From assembly GCA_964650975.1 (NCBI GenBank), contig CAZYWA010000306.1, forward strand, positions 1 to 9,442: DNA of 9,442 nt, given 5' to 3'. Of the stretch, positions 1-6,653 are shown piece after piece (the stretch's first letter is position 1; each line of letters begins with the position of its first letter). Made by a program: the position numbers and the translations under genes. Source of the DNA: CAZYWA01 sp964650975 [NCBI: uncultured bacterium]. GTDB lineage: Bacteria; JADJOY01. The notes beneath the pieces are model-generated. The model saw nothing but the letters and a program-made list of their open reading frames with translations, did not search any database and had not been told where the DNA came from.

Positions 1-28
1 CTGTCACGAACACGAACTTGGGCTTCAT
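1..28 (-). CDS. pyrG: CTP synthase, N-terminal fragment (cut by window edge)
   Basis: Only nine whole codons lie inside the window, reading MKPKFVFVT on the minus strand with the next codon beginning with G. This matches the very conserved start of CTP synthase (K-[FY]-[IV]-F-V-T-G-G), the amination enzyme that makes CTP from UTP and glutamine. The ATG at 28-26 follows a good Shine-Dalgarno, GGGAGAG on the minus strand (37-31). It starts 12 bp after the kdsB stop on the same strand, so the two are probably co-transcribed. That fits the family picture: pyrG often sits beside kds genes in Gram-negatives, and KdsB consumes CTP. The call rests on a short peptide plus context, so the rest of the gene outside the window should confirm it. 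Confidence 0.82.
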
Positions 29-40
29 CGCTCTCCCGTG

Positions 41-784
41 TCAGCCGATCTGGGCGCGGACCCGTTCCAGATCCTCGGGTGTGTCCACGCCGATCGTGCG
101 GTGCGAGGTCTCTCCGACTCCGATGGCAATGCCGTTCTCCAGGAAACGCAACTGCTCGAGCGACTCGAGCGACTCGAGTGGCCCCCGTGGCAGGCCCACG
201 AAGCGCTCGAGAGCGCCACGGCGAAAGGCGTAGAGGCCAACGTGGCCGCGGTGCAGCGGACCGGCGCTCCCGCCGCGCGCGCGATCGAACGGGATCGCGG
301 CTCGCGAAAAATAGAGCGCGCGGCTCGCTCGATCGGTCACCACCTTCACCACGTTCGGGTCGGCGAGCAGGGCGTCGTCGGTGATCGGAAAAGCCAGCGT
401 CGCGACCTCGACGGCGCCGGCGCGGTCCTCGGCACCCAGCGTCTCGATCACCCGATCGAGCTCGAGGGGATCGAGCGCGGGCTCGTCGCCTTGCACGTTC
501 ACCACGATCTCGGCGGCACTCCCACGCACCGCTTCCTCGACACGGTCGGTCCCGGAGGCGTGGTCCGGAGAGGTCATCTTCACGATCGCACCGAATCCGC
601 GCGCGGTGCTGGCGATCCGCTCGTCATCGGTAGCGATCCACACTTCGTCGATCGAGCGGGCCTGGCGGGCGCGTTCCCAGACGTGCTGGATCATGGGCCG
701 GCCCGCGATGGTGGCGAGCGCCTTTCCCGGAAGTCGTGTCGAGGCCCAGCGAGCCGGGATCACGGCGACTCGCTTCAGGACCAT
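41..784 (-). CDS. kdsB: 3-deoxy-manno-octulosonate cytidylyltransferase (CMP-Kdo synthetase)
   Basis: The 247-residue protein has the usual length for KdsB, which couples CTP with Kdo to give CMP-Kdo and pyrophosphate, the activated sugar for LPS inner-core synthesis in the cytoplasm. Visible family motifs are IPAR (9-12) and STRLPGK (15-21) of the nucleotide-binding loop, the SGTDR block (77-81), VQGDEP (97-102) with the metal-binding Asp100, the EQLRFLENG block before the C-terminus, and the GVDTPEDLERV ending. Together these favour KdsB over sialic-acid-type CMP-sugar synthetases. The ATG at 784 is well constrained: reading upstream in frame there is no usable start before a TGA at 826-824. 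A GGAG on the minus strand touches the ATG with no spacing, which is unusual and may mean the gene depends on translation of a leader ORF. pyrG follows 12 bp downstream. A short 9-bp direct repeat near 154-180 encodes LESLESLE. Confidence 0.97.
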   Translation of the reverse strand: MVLKRVAVIPARWASTRLPGKALATIAGRPMIQHVWERARQARSIDEVWIATDDERIASTARGFGAIVKMTSPDHASGTDRVEEAVRGSAAEIVVNVQGDEPALDPLELDRVIETLGAEDRAGAVEVATLAFPITDDALLADPNVVKVVTDRASRALYFSRAAIPFDRARGGSAGPLHRGHVGLYAFRRGALERFVGLPRGPLESLESLEQLRFLENGIAIGVGETSHRTIGVDTPEDLERVRAQIG

Positions 785-876
785 CTCCTGCCACCGAGGG
801 CGCGCACACCGGGGGCGCCACCCTCATCGCCCGATTCACCGGGCCCGAAGGCGTCCAGTGCGTTTCTGCTTCGCAT
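775..876 (-). CDS. possible 33-aa leader ORF overlapping the kdsB start
   Basis: On the minus strand an ATG at 876-874 opens a 33-codon frame that ends at a TGA at 777-775, ten bases inside kdsB and in another frame. It lies wholly within the predicted kdsB leader, downstream of the candidate promoter at 916-943. The encoded peptide begins MRSRNALDAFG and is rich in Gly and Arg; I recognise no family. Only a weak GGA is seen upstream as a ribosome site. The arrangement could couple translation to kdsB, whose own GGAG has zero spacing. Open frames of this size arise often by chance in GC-rich DNA, so this is a candidate, not an established gene. Confidence 0.2.
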   Translation of the reverse strand: MRSRNALDAFGPGESGDEGGAPGVRALGGRRWS

Positions 877-915
877 CTATGGGATCGGTTCCGTCGAAAA
901 CCAGAACCGGGCGCG

Positions 916-943
916 AGCATACCAGGCGTCGAAGTCGAGTCAA
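916..943 (-). promoter_or_regulatory. sigma70-type promoter for kdsB-pyrG
   Basis: On the minus strand TTGACT (943-938, five of six matches to the -35 consensus) is followed after 16 bp by TATGCT (921-916, four of six matches to the -10 consensus). Transcription would start near 909, giving kdsB a leader of about 125 nt. It is the best-matched promoter in the window and points at kdsB. It is a sequence match only. Confidence 0.5.
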
Positions 944-1135
944 GAAAGCGCAGCGCGCACCGTTTCCCTCTTCCGCCAGTCGGGAGATGACGAGTCGATG
1001 ACGATCGCCACCGCCGCCGACCTGGAAAAGCTAGGCGTGCCGAGGGCTCACGGCTATGGTTTGCGATTCCGTCGCGCACCGGCGATCTCGGCCGCGCGTT
1101 CCGCGACGCTGCTCCGTCCCACGTCACCGAGTCGC

Positions 1136-1139
1136 GAGG
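1136..1139 (+). promoter_or_regulatory. ribosome binding site selecting the TTG start at 1144
   Basis: GAGG lies four bases upstream of the TTG at 1144. The next in-frame alternative, a GTG at 1192, has no purine-rich site in front of it, so this element favours the longer protein. Confidence 0.4.
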
Positions 1140-1143
1140 CTCC

Positions 1144-2928
1144 TTGGATCCCAGCGCACCAAGCACACGCACGAGCGCGAGCACCGGGCCCGTGACGGCG
1201 GACGCGGCGGTCCCCGCTCGCGGCGCGCTGCCCGCGTGGCTCGTGGCGGCCTGCGTGGCGCTCGCCGGTTTCACGATCTGGGGCCGGCTCGGCAGCCTGC
1301 CGCTGCTCGACCCGGACGAGGGTCGAAACGCGGGTGTGGCGAGCGAGATGCTGGATCGAGGCGCCTGGATCGTGCCGAGCTTCGACGGCCTGCCCTACAT
1401 GGACAAGCCGGCGATCTTCTTCCGCGCCGTGGCGCTCTCGTTTGCCTCGCTGGGGCGGAACGAAGCAGCCGCGCGGCTTCCCTCGGCGCTCGCCGCCACG
1501 GCGCTGCTCGCCGCCGCCTACGGGTTTTGTCGCCGCGTCTACGGGTCCCGGGTCGCGGCGCTGGCGGTGGCCGTGGTGGGTACCGCCCCGCTCTACGTGG
1601 TCCTCGCGCGGACCGTGATCTTCGACATGCCGCTCGCGCTGTGCGTCTCGATCTCGATCTTCGCCGGCTATCTGGCCGAGGAAGGCCCGACGCCGTGCCG
1701 CCGGTGGGCGACGGCCTCGGCGCTCTCGGCCGGTGTCGCCACCCTGGTCAAGGGCCCCGTGGGCTTCGCGTTGCCGCTCCTGGTGCTGTCGATCTTCTTC
1801 CTCGTCGACGGCCGGGGCGCAGCCGCGCGGCGAGTCGTGGGCGGGCGGCAGCTCGGGGTGCTGTTCGCGGTGGTGCTGCCCTGGTTCGTCGCGGCCTGCA
1901 TCGAGCGGCCGGATTTCGCGCACTACGGGCTGATCGACGAATCGTTGAAGCGCTTCACCACCGACGCATTCCATCGCACCCAGCCGTTCTACTTCTATCT
2001 GCCGGTCATGGCGGTCGGGCTCTTGCCGTGGAGCGCGGCAGTTCCCGAGGCAATCTGGCTCGCCTGGACCCGCCGCGCGCGGCTCGAGCGTCCCGACCGC
2101 CTGTTCCTGGTGTGGACGGTGGTGGTCGGGGCGTTCTTCTCGGCATCCCACTCGAAGCTCGCCGGCTACGTGCTCACCGCCGTGCTGGCGGCCGGAGTGC
2201 TGATCGCGCGGCTGGTCGACCGCGCGCTCGCGGGCGATCACTCGCGGAGCGAGCGGATCCTGTTCCGGGCTCTGCTCGGGCTCGCGACCGCGGCAGGGAT
2301 CGGCGCGGTACTGGGCCTAAGCTCGAGCCTCCTCGGTGTCGGGATCTGGGAGCGCGTGCTGGGGAAGCGGAACTATGAGATCGTGCGCCTGGCACCGCTC
2401 TTCGCGCCCCTCGCCGTGACATTCGCGGCGCTCGCCGCTCTCGCCGGCCGGGCTTACGCGAAGCGCCGGCTCGCCGCCGCGGCGCTGGTGGTGGTCGTGG
2501 TTCCCATCTCCTTGCTGACGCTCTGCTTTCCGGCCCTCAGGCGGTACACCAGCGCGTCCAGCGCGCGCGACATCGCGGAGGCGGTCGCCCGCGAGGCGGG
2601 TTCGGCGTACGTGGTATGCGTTCATTCGCTTCCCCCCGGGCTGCCTTTCTACCTGCATCGCACGGTGGGGCTCATCACCGAGGACGGGCACGAGACCACC
2701 AGCAACTACGTGATGCACTCGCTCCGGTCCAGCGCGGCATGGCCGGAGCAGATGATCCGCGCCGGCGAAGCCGATCGCTGGCTCGAGAGCCGCCGAGAAC
2801 CGGTCTACCTGCTCACCTACTGGCGACGCTATCCCGCGCTCGCGGCGCTCCTCGGATCCCGAACCCTCACCCCCATCGAGATCGCGCCTGGCTGGTGGGG
2901 CGTGCGGGTGCCGGCGGCCGAGAGCTGA
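1144..2928 (+). CDS. ArnT/PMT-type membrane glycosyltransferase (GT83-like)
   Basis: The 594-residue polytopic protein resembles ArnT and related dolichyl-phosphate-mannose-protein mannosyltransferase-type enzymes, which move a sugar from a polyprenyl-phosphate carrier to lipid A or another acceptor on the periplasmic face of the inner membrane. After a first hydrophobic span (about 29-46) comes the hallmark periplasmic loop: DPDEGR with Asp58-Glu59, then EMLDRGAWIVPSFDG and PYMDKP (84-89), then ARLPSALAA. About twelve hydrophobic segments follow. The conserved ESLKRF plus QPFYFYLPVMAVGLLPWS stretch lies around residues 265-300, and a soluble tail of about 120 residues closes the protein. The start is TTG with a GAGG upstream; GTG at 1192 is the alternative and would drop 16 low-complexity residues. 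The amidotransferase gene begins 4 bp after the stop, so the two form an operon. The transferred sugar cannot be read from the sequence; ArnT itself (aminoarabinose) is not claimed, because no other arn genes are present. Confidence 0.88.
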   Translation: MDPSAPSTRTSASTGPVTADAAVPARGALPAWLVAACVALAGFTIWGRLGSLPLLDPDEGRNAGVASEMLDRGAWIVPSFDGLPYMDKPAIFFRAVALSFASLGRNEAAARLPSALAATALLAAAYGFCRRVYGSRVAALAVAVVGTAPLYVVLARTVIFDMPLALCVSISIFAGYLAEEGPTPCRRWATASALSAGVATLVKGPVGFALPLLVLSIFFLVDGRGAAARRVVGGRQLGVLFAVVLPWFVAACIERPDFAHYGLIDESLKRFTTDAFHRTQPFYFYLPVMAVGLLPWSAAVPEAIWLAWTRRARLERPDRLFLVWTVVVGAFFSASHSKLAGYVLTAVLAAGVLIARLVDRALAGDHSRSERILFRALLGLATAAGIGAVLGLSSSLLGVGIWERVLGKRNYEIVRLAPLFAPLAVTFAALAALAGRAYAKRRLAAAALVVVVVPISLLTLCFPALRRYTSASSARDIAEAVAREAGSAYVVCVHSLPPGLPFYLHRTVGLITEDGHETTSNYVMHSLRSSAAWPEQMIRAGEADRWLESRREPVYLLTYWRRYPALAALLGSRTLTPIEIAPGWWGVRVPAAES

Positions 2929-2932
2929 CGCC

Positions 2933-4849
2933 GTGTGCGGGATAGCCGGAGTGGTGCTCGCGGGATCGTCCCGCGAGGTCGAGCCTCACCGATCTCGGGT
3001 CGAGGCGATGATGAGCGCGCTCGAGCACCGGGGGCCCGATCATGCCGGTCTGCGTGCCGACGGAAATGCCGCGCTCGGTGCGACCCGTCTGTCGGTCCGC
3101 GGCGGGCTCGACGGCCGCCAGCCGCTCGTCGATCCCGAGTCGGGCGTGGTCGCCGTGTGCAACGGCGAGATCGACAACCATGCCGACCTCAAGCGCTGGC
3201 TCACCGAGCGCGGACGACCGGTTCCGGCCGCAACCGACGTGGCCGTGTTGCCGGGCCTCTATCTGGAGCTGGGCGAGCGGCTCGTCGACGAGCTGGCCGG
3301 CAACTTCGCGCTCGCGATCTGGGATCCGCGCAGCCAGCGGCTGATCCTGGCACGGGACCGGGCAGGCGAGCGCCCGCTCTTCTACGCGCAGCAGCGCGAC
3401 GAGCTGGTGTTCGCCTCCGAGGTCGCGGCGCTCGCGGCCGATCCGTCCTTGTCGCTCTCCCTCGATCCGGCGGCGCTCGCCGGCTACGTGCGGCGCGGCT
3501 GCTTCATCGCGCCTGGCTCGCCTTTTCGCGAGATCCGCAAGCTCGGGCCCGGGGAGTTGGTCACCTTCGACGCGGCGGGCACGGCGCGCCGCCGCTACTG
3601 GTCGTGGTCCATCGGACGCGCCAGCCGGAAGCCGCCCGACGCCGATCGGTTCGACACGATCTTTCGCGAAGCGGTTCGGCGCCAGGCCGACGTCGACGTA
3701 CCGTGCGGAGTCTTCCTGAGCGGCGGGCTCGACTCGTCGCTGGTCGCGGCAGTCGCGCGCCAGGTGCATCCACGGATACCGCTGCGAGCCTTCAGCATCC
3801 GCTTCCGGGAAGCGTCGTACGACGAATCCGACTGGGCGCGGCGAGTCGCCGCGGAGCTCGGGATCCCCTGCGACACCGTCGAGATCGAGCCCGAGGGGTT
3901 TCCCGCGGAAGTGGAGAGGCTGGTGGCGTGCGTCGGCGAGCCGCTCGCGGACCCAGCGTGGGTGCCGACCGCGCTCTTGGCACGGCGCGCGGCTCGCGAC
4001 GTCACGGTTGCGCTGGTCGGCGAGGGCGGCGACGAGCTTTTCGGCGGCTATCCCACGTACATGGGCGCGGGCCTGGCGGACACCTATCTGGCGCTGCCCC
4101 AGGTGTTGCGCCGGTGGGTTCGCACCGCCATCGAGCGCTGGCCGACCAGCGAGCGCAAGGTGACGCTCTCCTTCCTGCTGCGCCGCTTCGTCGACGGAAT
4201 CGAGCTAGAGCCGCTCGCCCGCCATCTGCTTTGGACCGCGTCGGTGCCACCCACCGTCGTGGCGCGGCTCGGCCTCGACCCCAGCCAGGCGCCGCCGCCC
4301 GCTCGAGACCCCGCCGAGGCCGGCGCGGTGCTCGATCGGCTGCAGCGATTCGACCTCGAGACGACGCTCGCCGAGGGCTTGCTCACCAAGGCCGACCGGG
4401 CCGGCATGCAGTCGGCGCTCGAGCTCCGGGCACCCTTTCTCGACCGGGACGTGTTCGACTTCGCCGCCACGCTGCCGCCGCGCGATCGGGTTCGTGGCCT
4501 CGAAACCAAGGTGTTCCTCAAGCGCTACGCGGAGCGCTACCTGCCGAAGTCGGTGGTGCATCGCCGCAAGCGCGGACTCTCGGTCCCGGTCGCGGCGTGG
4601 TTCCGTGGCCCGCTGCGAGGCTGGGCGGAAGAGAAGCTCGGTGCCGAACTGGGCCGCATCGGAATCGATGCGCGCGCGGCCCGCACGCTGCTCGACGAGC
4701 ATGTGAGCCGCCGCGCCGACCACGGCCGCACGCTCTGGACGCTGGTGGTGCTCAGCGAGTGGCTGCGCTGGGCGAGCTCGCGAGTGGAAGCCGAGAATTC
4801 GTCGAGGACTCGAGGGGCACCGCCGTTGCGCGGCACGCCCGTCGCTTGA
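2933..4849 (+). CDS. asnB: asparagine synthase-type glutamine-dependent amidotransferase
   Basis: The 638-residue protein has the two-domain AsnB layout: an N-terminal class II glutaminase that releases ammonia, and a C-terminal ATP-pyrophosphatase-like synthetase that uses it to amidate a carboxylate. The GTG start is fixed because the next codon is the nucleophile Cys2 (MCGIAG). Glutaminase motifs are HRGPDH (32-37), RLS (52-54), NGEIDNH (77-83) and ARDRAGERPLFYA (140-152). Synthetase motifs are the PP-loop SGGLDSS (263-269), GEGGDELFGGY (363-373), TKADRAGM (485-492) with ALELRAPFLDRDV behind it, and a C-terminal SVPVAAWFRGPLR. Two glutaminase positions deviate from the common pattern: IDN where IYN is usual, and TDVAV where TDTEV is usual. 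It lies 4 bp behind the membrane glycosyltransferase, and its last 98 bp overlap the convergent GT2 gene. Members of this family are often found in envelope polysaccharide loci, where some amidate substrates other than aspartate; which applies here is unknown. Confidence 0.93.
   Translation: MCGIAGVVLAGSSREVEPHRSRVEAMMSALEHRGPDHAGLRADGNAALGATRLSVRGGLDGRQPLVDPESGVVAVCNGEIDNHADLKRWLTERGRPVPAATDVAVLPGLYLELGERLVDELAGNFALAIWDPRSQRLILARDRAGERPLFYAQQRDELVFASEVAALAADPSLSLSLDPAALAGYVRRGCFIAPGSPFREIRKLGPGELVTFDAAGTARRRYWSWSIGRASRKPPDADRFDTIFREAVRRQADVDVPCGVFLSGGLDSSLVAAVARQVHPRIPLRAFSIRFREASYDESDWARRVAAELGIPCDTVEIEPEGFPAEVERLVACVGEPLADPAWVPTALLARRAARDVTVALVGEGGDELFGGYPTYMGAGLADTYLALPQVLRRWVRTAIERWPTSERKVTLSFLLRRFVDGIELEPLARHLLWTASVPPTVVARLGLDPSQAPPPARDPAEAGAVLDRLQRFDLETTLAEGLLTKADRAGMQSALELRAPFLDRDVFDFAATLPPRDRVRGLETKVFLKRYAERYLPKSVVHRRKRGLSVPVAAWFRGPLRGWAEEKLGAELGRIGIDARAARTLLDEHVSRRADHGRTLWTLVVLSEWLRWASSRVEAENSSRTRGAPPLRGTPVA
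4752..4849. other. 98-bp tail-to-tail coding overlap of asnB and GT2 gene
   Basis: The plus-strand amidotransferase stops at 4849 and the minus-strand GT2 gene stops at 4752, so both read through the same 98 bp. The family-conserved cores end close to the edges: the amidotransferase SEWLRWA lies near 4757-4777, and the GT2 GVWWLKRR ends near 4839. The doubly coding part therefore holds mainly the variable tails of both proteins. No intergenic terminator can exist here. Confidence 0.8.
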
Positions 4850-5573
4850 GCCACCACACTCCCAGCAAGTCCACGATCCCGACCCACAGCCGATCGAAGA
4901 CACCGTAGTTCGATCGGCCGCCGCGGCGCTCGCGATGGTTCACGTCGACCGAGATCACGCGGCCGCCCTGGCGCAGGAAGAGCGCCGGCAAGAACCGGTG
5001 CATGTGGTCGAAGTGCGGAACGCCCAGGAACGCGTCGCGCTCGAACACCTTGAGCCCGCAACCGGTATCGGCGGTGGCGTCTCCCAGGATGCGGCTGCGG
5101 ATCGCGTTCGCGACCTGCGACGCCATGCGCTTCGCCCACGAATCGCGCCGCCGGCGCCGCCGCCCCGCCACCAGGATCGGACCGCCGCCTCGCTCGCGCT
5201 CGGCCCGGGCCACCGCCAGCATCGGGAGCAGATCAGCGGGATCGTTCTGGCCATCCCCGTCGAGGGTGGCGATCCACCCGCCACGCGCCGCCAGCACACC
5301 ACTCGACACGGCGGTGCTCTGGCCAGCCGATGTCGCGTGGCGGAGCGGGCGAAGACGGGGGAACTCGTCAGCGAGACGCGCCAGAAGGTCAGGGGTCGCG
5401 TCGCTGCTGCCGTCGTCGATGCAGACCACCTCGTACGCACCACTTTCGGCGAGCGCCCGGTCGATCTCGCGGATCAGGCTCTCGACGTTCTGCGCTTCGT
5501 TGCGCAGTGGGATGACCACCGAGAGCCACACGCTCTCTCGACGTATGACCTCCGGCGTGGGAGCGTTTTCCAT
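4752..5573 (-). CDS. GT2 glycosyltransferase, polyprenyl-phosphate sugar synthase type
   Basis: The 273-residue protein is a GT-A fold glycosyltransferase close to the dolichyl/polyprenyl-phosphate mannosyltransferase-like group, expected to transfer a sugar from a nucleotide donor to a polyprenyl phosphate at the cytoplasmic membrane face. Motifs in order: LSVVIPLRNEAQNV (17-30), CIDDGSSDAT (51-60), the DXD motif LDGDGQNDP (104-112) that binds metal and nucleotide, six arginines in a row (138-143), DTGCGLKVF (169-177), the acceptor-side HMHRFLPAL (190-198), NHR (212-214) and NYG (222-224), then a hydrophobic DLLGVWWL stretch. There is no C-terminal multi-pass domain, so it would be a peripheral or weakly membrane-bound enzyme. 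No good ribosome site precedes the ATG at 5573; a GTG at codon 15, behind GAGAG, is an alternative that would still keep the fold. The family often supplies donors for ArnT/PMT-type enzymes, and one lies just beyond asnB. The substrate is unknown. Confidence 0.92.
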   Translation of the reverse strand: MENAPTPEVIRRESVWLSVVIPLRNEAQNVESLIREIDRALAESGAYEVVCIDDGSSDATPDLLARLADEFPRLRPLRHATSAGQSTAVSSGVLAARGGWIATLDGDGQNDPADLLPMLAVARAERERGGGPILVAGRRRRRRDSWAKRMASQVANAIRSRILGDATADTGCGLKVFERDAFLGVPHFDHMHRFLPALFLRQGGRVISVDVNHRERRGGRSNYGVFDRLWVGIVDLLGVWWLKRRACRATAVPLESSTNSRLPLASSPSAATR

Positions 5574-5743
5574 GGTGTGGTGCCGCCGCGAGGACGCCGC
5601 GACGGCGGCGCCAGCGGCCGGGATTCTAGCGCGCCCCGGTGGCGCCGCGGCCTAGACCGGCCGCGAGCGTCGATGCTAACTAGCGAGCCGCCGTCCGGAT
5701 CCACCGGGCCGAGCCGCCCCATCCTCGCATCCCACGAGACCCG
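5574..5743. other. 170-bp divergent spacer between GT2 gene and metF
   Basis: This short region must carry both promoters. On the minus strand TAGAAT (5628-5623) is a five-of-six -10 match about 50 bp before the GT2 start, but no -35 is recognisable at 15-19 bp. On the plus strand no clear promoter is seen. A 7-bp inverted repeat with a 6-nt loop lies at 5646-5665. The space is too small and lacks the features expected for a cobalamin or SAM riboswitch in front of metF. Confidence 0.4.
5646..5665. repeat. perfect 7-bp inverted repeat, 6-nt loop
   Basis: CGCGGCC (5646-5652) and GGCCGCG (5659-5665) are exact inverted copies around TAGACC. The repeat sits about 80 bp before metF and about 75 bp before the GT2 start. 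It could be an operator or a leader hairpin; GC-rich palindromes of this size also occur by chance. No T-tract follows, so it is not an intrinsic terminator. Confidence 0.3.
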
Positions 5744-6643
5744 ATGAAGCTGCCCGAGTTCTTCCGCACCTCGCGTCCGGTGGTGTCGTTCGAGCTCTTC
5801 CCTCCCAGGACGCCGAAGGGACTCGCCGATCTCGACGAGCGCTTGCCCCGGCTGCTCGAGCTCGGCCCGTCGTTCTTGACCGTGACCTACGGTGCGCTGG
5901 GCTCGACTCGCGAGCGCACACTGGAGATCGCGTCCCGGATCCGCAACCACTACGGGAAGGACGTGGCCCACCATCTCACGTGCGTCGGCGCGACCCAGAG
6001 CGAGATCGCCCGGATCGTCGCCGAGATCCGTGACGCGGGAATCGACAACGTGGTCGCTCTGCGCGGCGATCCGCCCCAGGGCGAAACCGAGTTCCGTCCG
6101 GTCCCGGGTGGCTTCCGCTACGCCAACGAGCTGGTCGGACATCTGCGCCAGCACACCGACTTCGGCATCGCGGTGGCCGGCTATCCCGAGGTCCACGTCG
6201 AGGCGCGTGACGCGACGGTCGATCTCGAAAATCTGAAGCGCAAGACCGATGCGGGAGCGGATGTCGTGGTGACGCAGCTCTTCTACGACAACGGCGACTA
6301 CCGCCGCTTCGTCGAGCGCTGCCGCGCGGCGGGCATCACACAACCCATCGTCCCCGGCCTCATGCCGATCTTGAACGTCGACCAGATCAAGCGGATCACC
6401 TCGATGTGCGGCTCGAAGATCCCGGCGTCACTCGCGGCGGCGCTCGAGGCGGTGCGCGACCAGCCCGGGAAGGTCCACGAGCTGGCGGTCCAGCACACCG
6501 CCGCGCAAGCGCGCGAGCTGCTACAGGAAGGCGTGCCGGGGATCCACTTCTACGTGCTCAATCAGAGCACGCAGATCGCGGAGATCATGGAGCGCATCCG
6601 TCCCGCGCTGGAAGCCCGGGGGGGCGTCGCGCCGGGCGGCTGA
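5744..6643 (+). CDS. metF: 5,10-methylenetetrahydrofolate reductase
   Basis: The 299-residue protein is a single TIM-barrel MetF of normal bacterial length. It is an FAD enzyme that reduces 5,10-methylene-THF to 5-methyl-THF, feeding methionine synthesis in the cytoplasm. Seen in order: SFELFPPRTPKG with Glu17 (equivalent of the catalytic Glu28 in E. coli MetF), SFLTVTYGALGSTRERT (43-59), the HHLTCVG block (76-82), ALRGDPP (105-111) with Asp109 (equivalent of E. coli Asp120 near the flavin), a VAGYPEVH block, KRKTDAGADVVVTQLFYDN, the VPGLMPI block and a C-terminal GIHFYVLNQS. All key regions look intact. The ATG has a modest GAGA (5736-5739) before it. metF stands alone: divergent from the GT2 gene and convergent with the phosphoesterase, 10 bp from its stop. 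No methionine or B12 riboswitch is visible upstream. Confidence 0.97.
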   Translation: MKLPEFFRTSRPVVSFELFPPRTPKGLADLDERLPRLLELGPSFLTVTYGALGSTRERTLEIASRIRNHYGKDVAHHLTCVGATQSEIARIVAEIRDAGIDNVVALRGDPPQGETEFRPVPGGFRYANELVGHLRQHTDFGIAVAGYPEVHVEARDATVDLENLKRKTDAGADVVVTQLFYDNGDYRRFVERCRAAGITQPIVPGLMPILNVDQIKRITSMCGSKIPASLAAALEAVRDQPGKVHELAVQHTAAQARELLQEGVPGIHFYVLNQSTQIAEIMERIRPALEARGGVAPGG

Positions 6644-6653
6644 GCGCGGTCTC

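Larger units (their letters stand above)
785..1143. other. 359-bp divergent intergenic region
   Basis: This spacer separates the minus-strand kdsB-pyrG unit from the plus-strand glycosyltransferase-amidotransferase unit, so it should hold promoters for both. A convincing minus-strand promoter is seen (916-943), with a candidate leader ORF below it. For the plus strand I find only a lone TATGGT (1055-1060) without a matching -35 element. A plus-strand frame at 998-1195 is discussed among the rejected items. No tRNA, terminator hairpin with T-tract, or repeat is visible. Confidence 0.6.

Noticed and set aside
38-1195. Long plus-strand open frame antisense to kdsB and running into the spacer
   Set aside because: It opposes the clearly conserved kdsB frame, has no recognisable motif, and reflects the scarcity of stops in GC-rich DNA.
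998-1195. Possible 65-codon plus-strand gene (ATG at 998, GGGAG at 982-986)
   Set aside because: The ribosome-site spacing is long, the composition after the first 15 residues is Arg/Ala/Pro-rich like shadow frames, and it overlaps the glycosyltransferase start; no family is recognised.
1054-2241. 395-codon minus-strand open frame antisense to the membrane glycosyltransferase
   Set aside because: Low-complexity Arg, Gly, His and Glu-rich translation, a typical antisense shadow of a hydrophobic GC-rich gene.
2935-4908. 657-codon frame parallel to the amidotransferase
   Set aside because: Longer than the real gene but rich in Arg and Ala with no motif; the frame at 2933 carries Cys2, the PP-loop and all family blocks.
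6644-6653. Terminator between convergent metF and the metallophosphoesterase
   Set aside because: Only 10 bp separate the stops, and no hairpin with a T-tract is seen on either strand.
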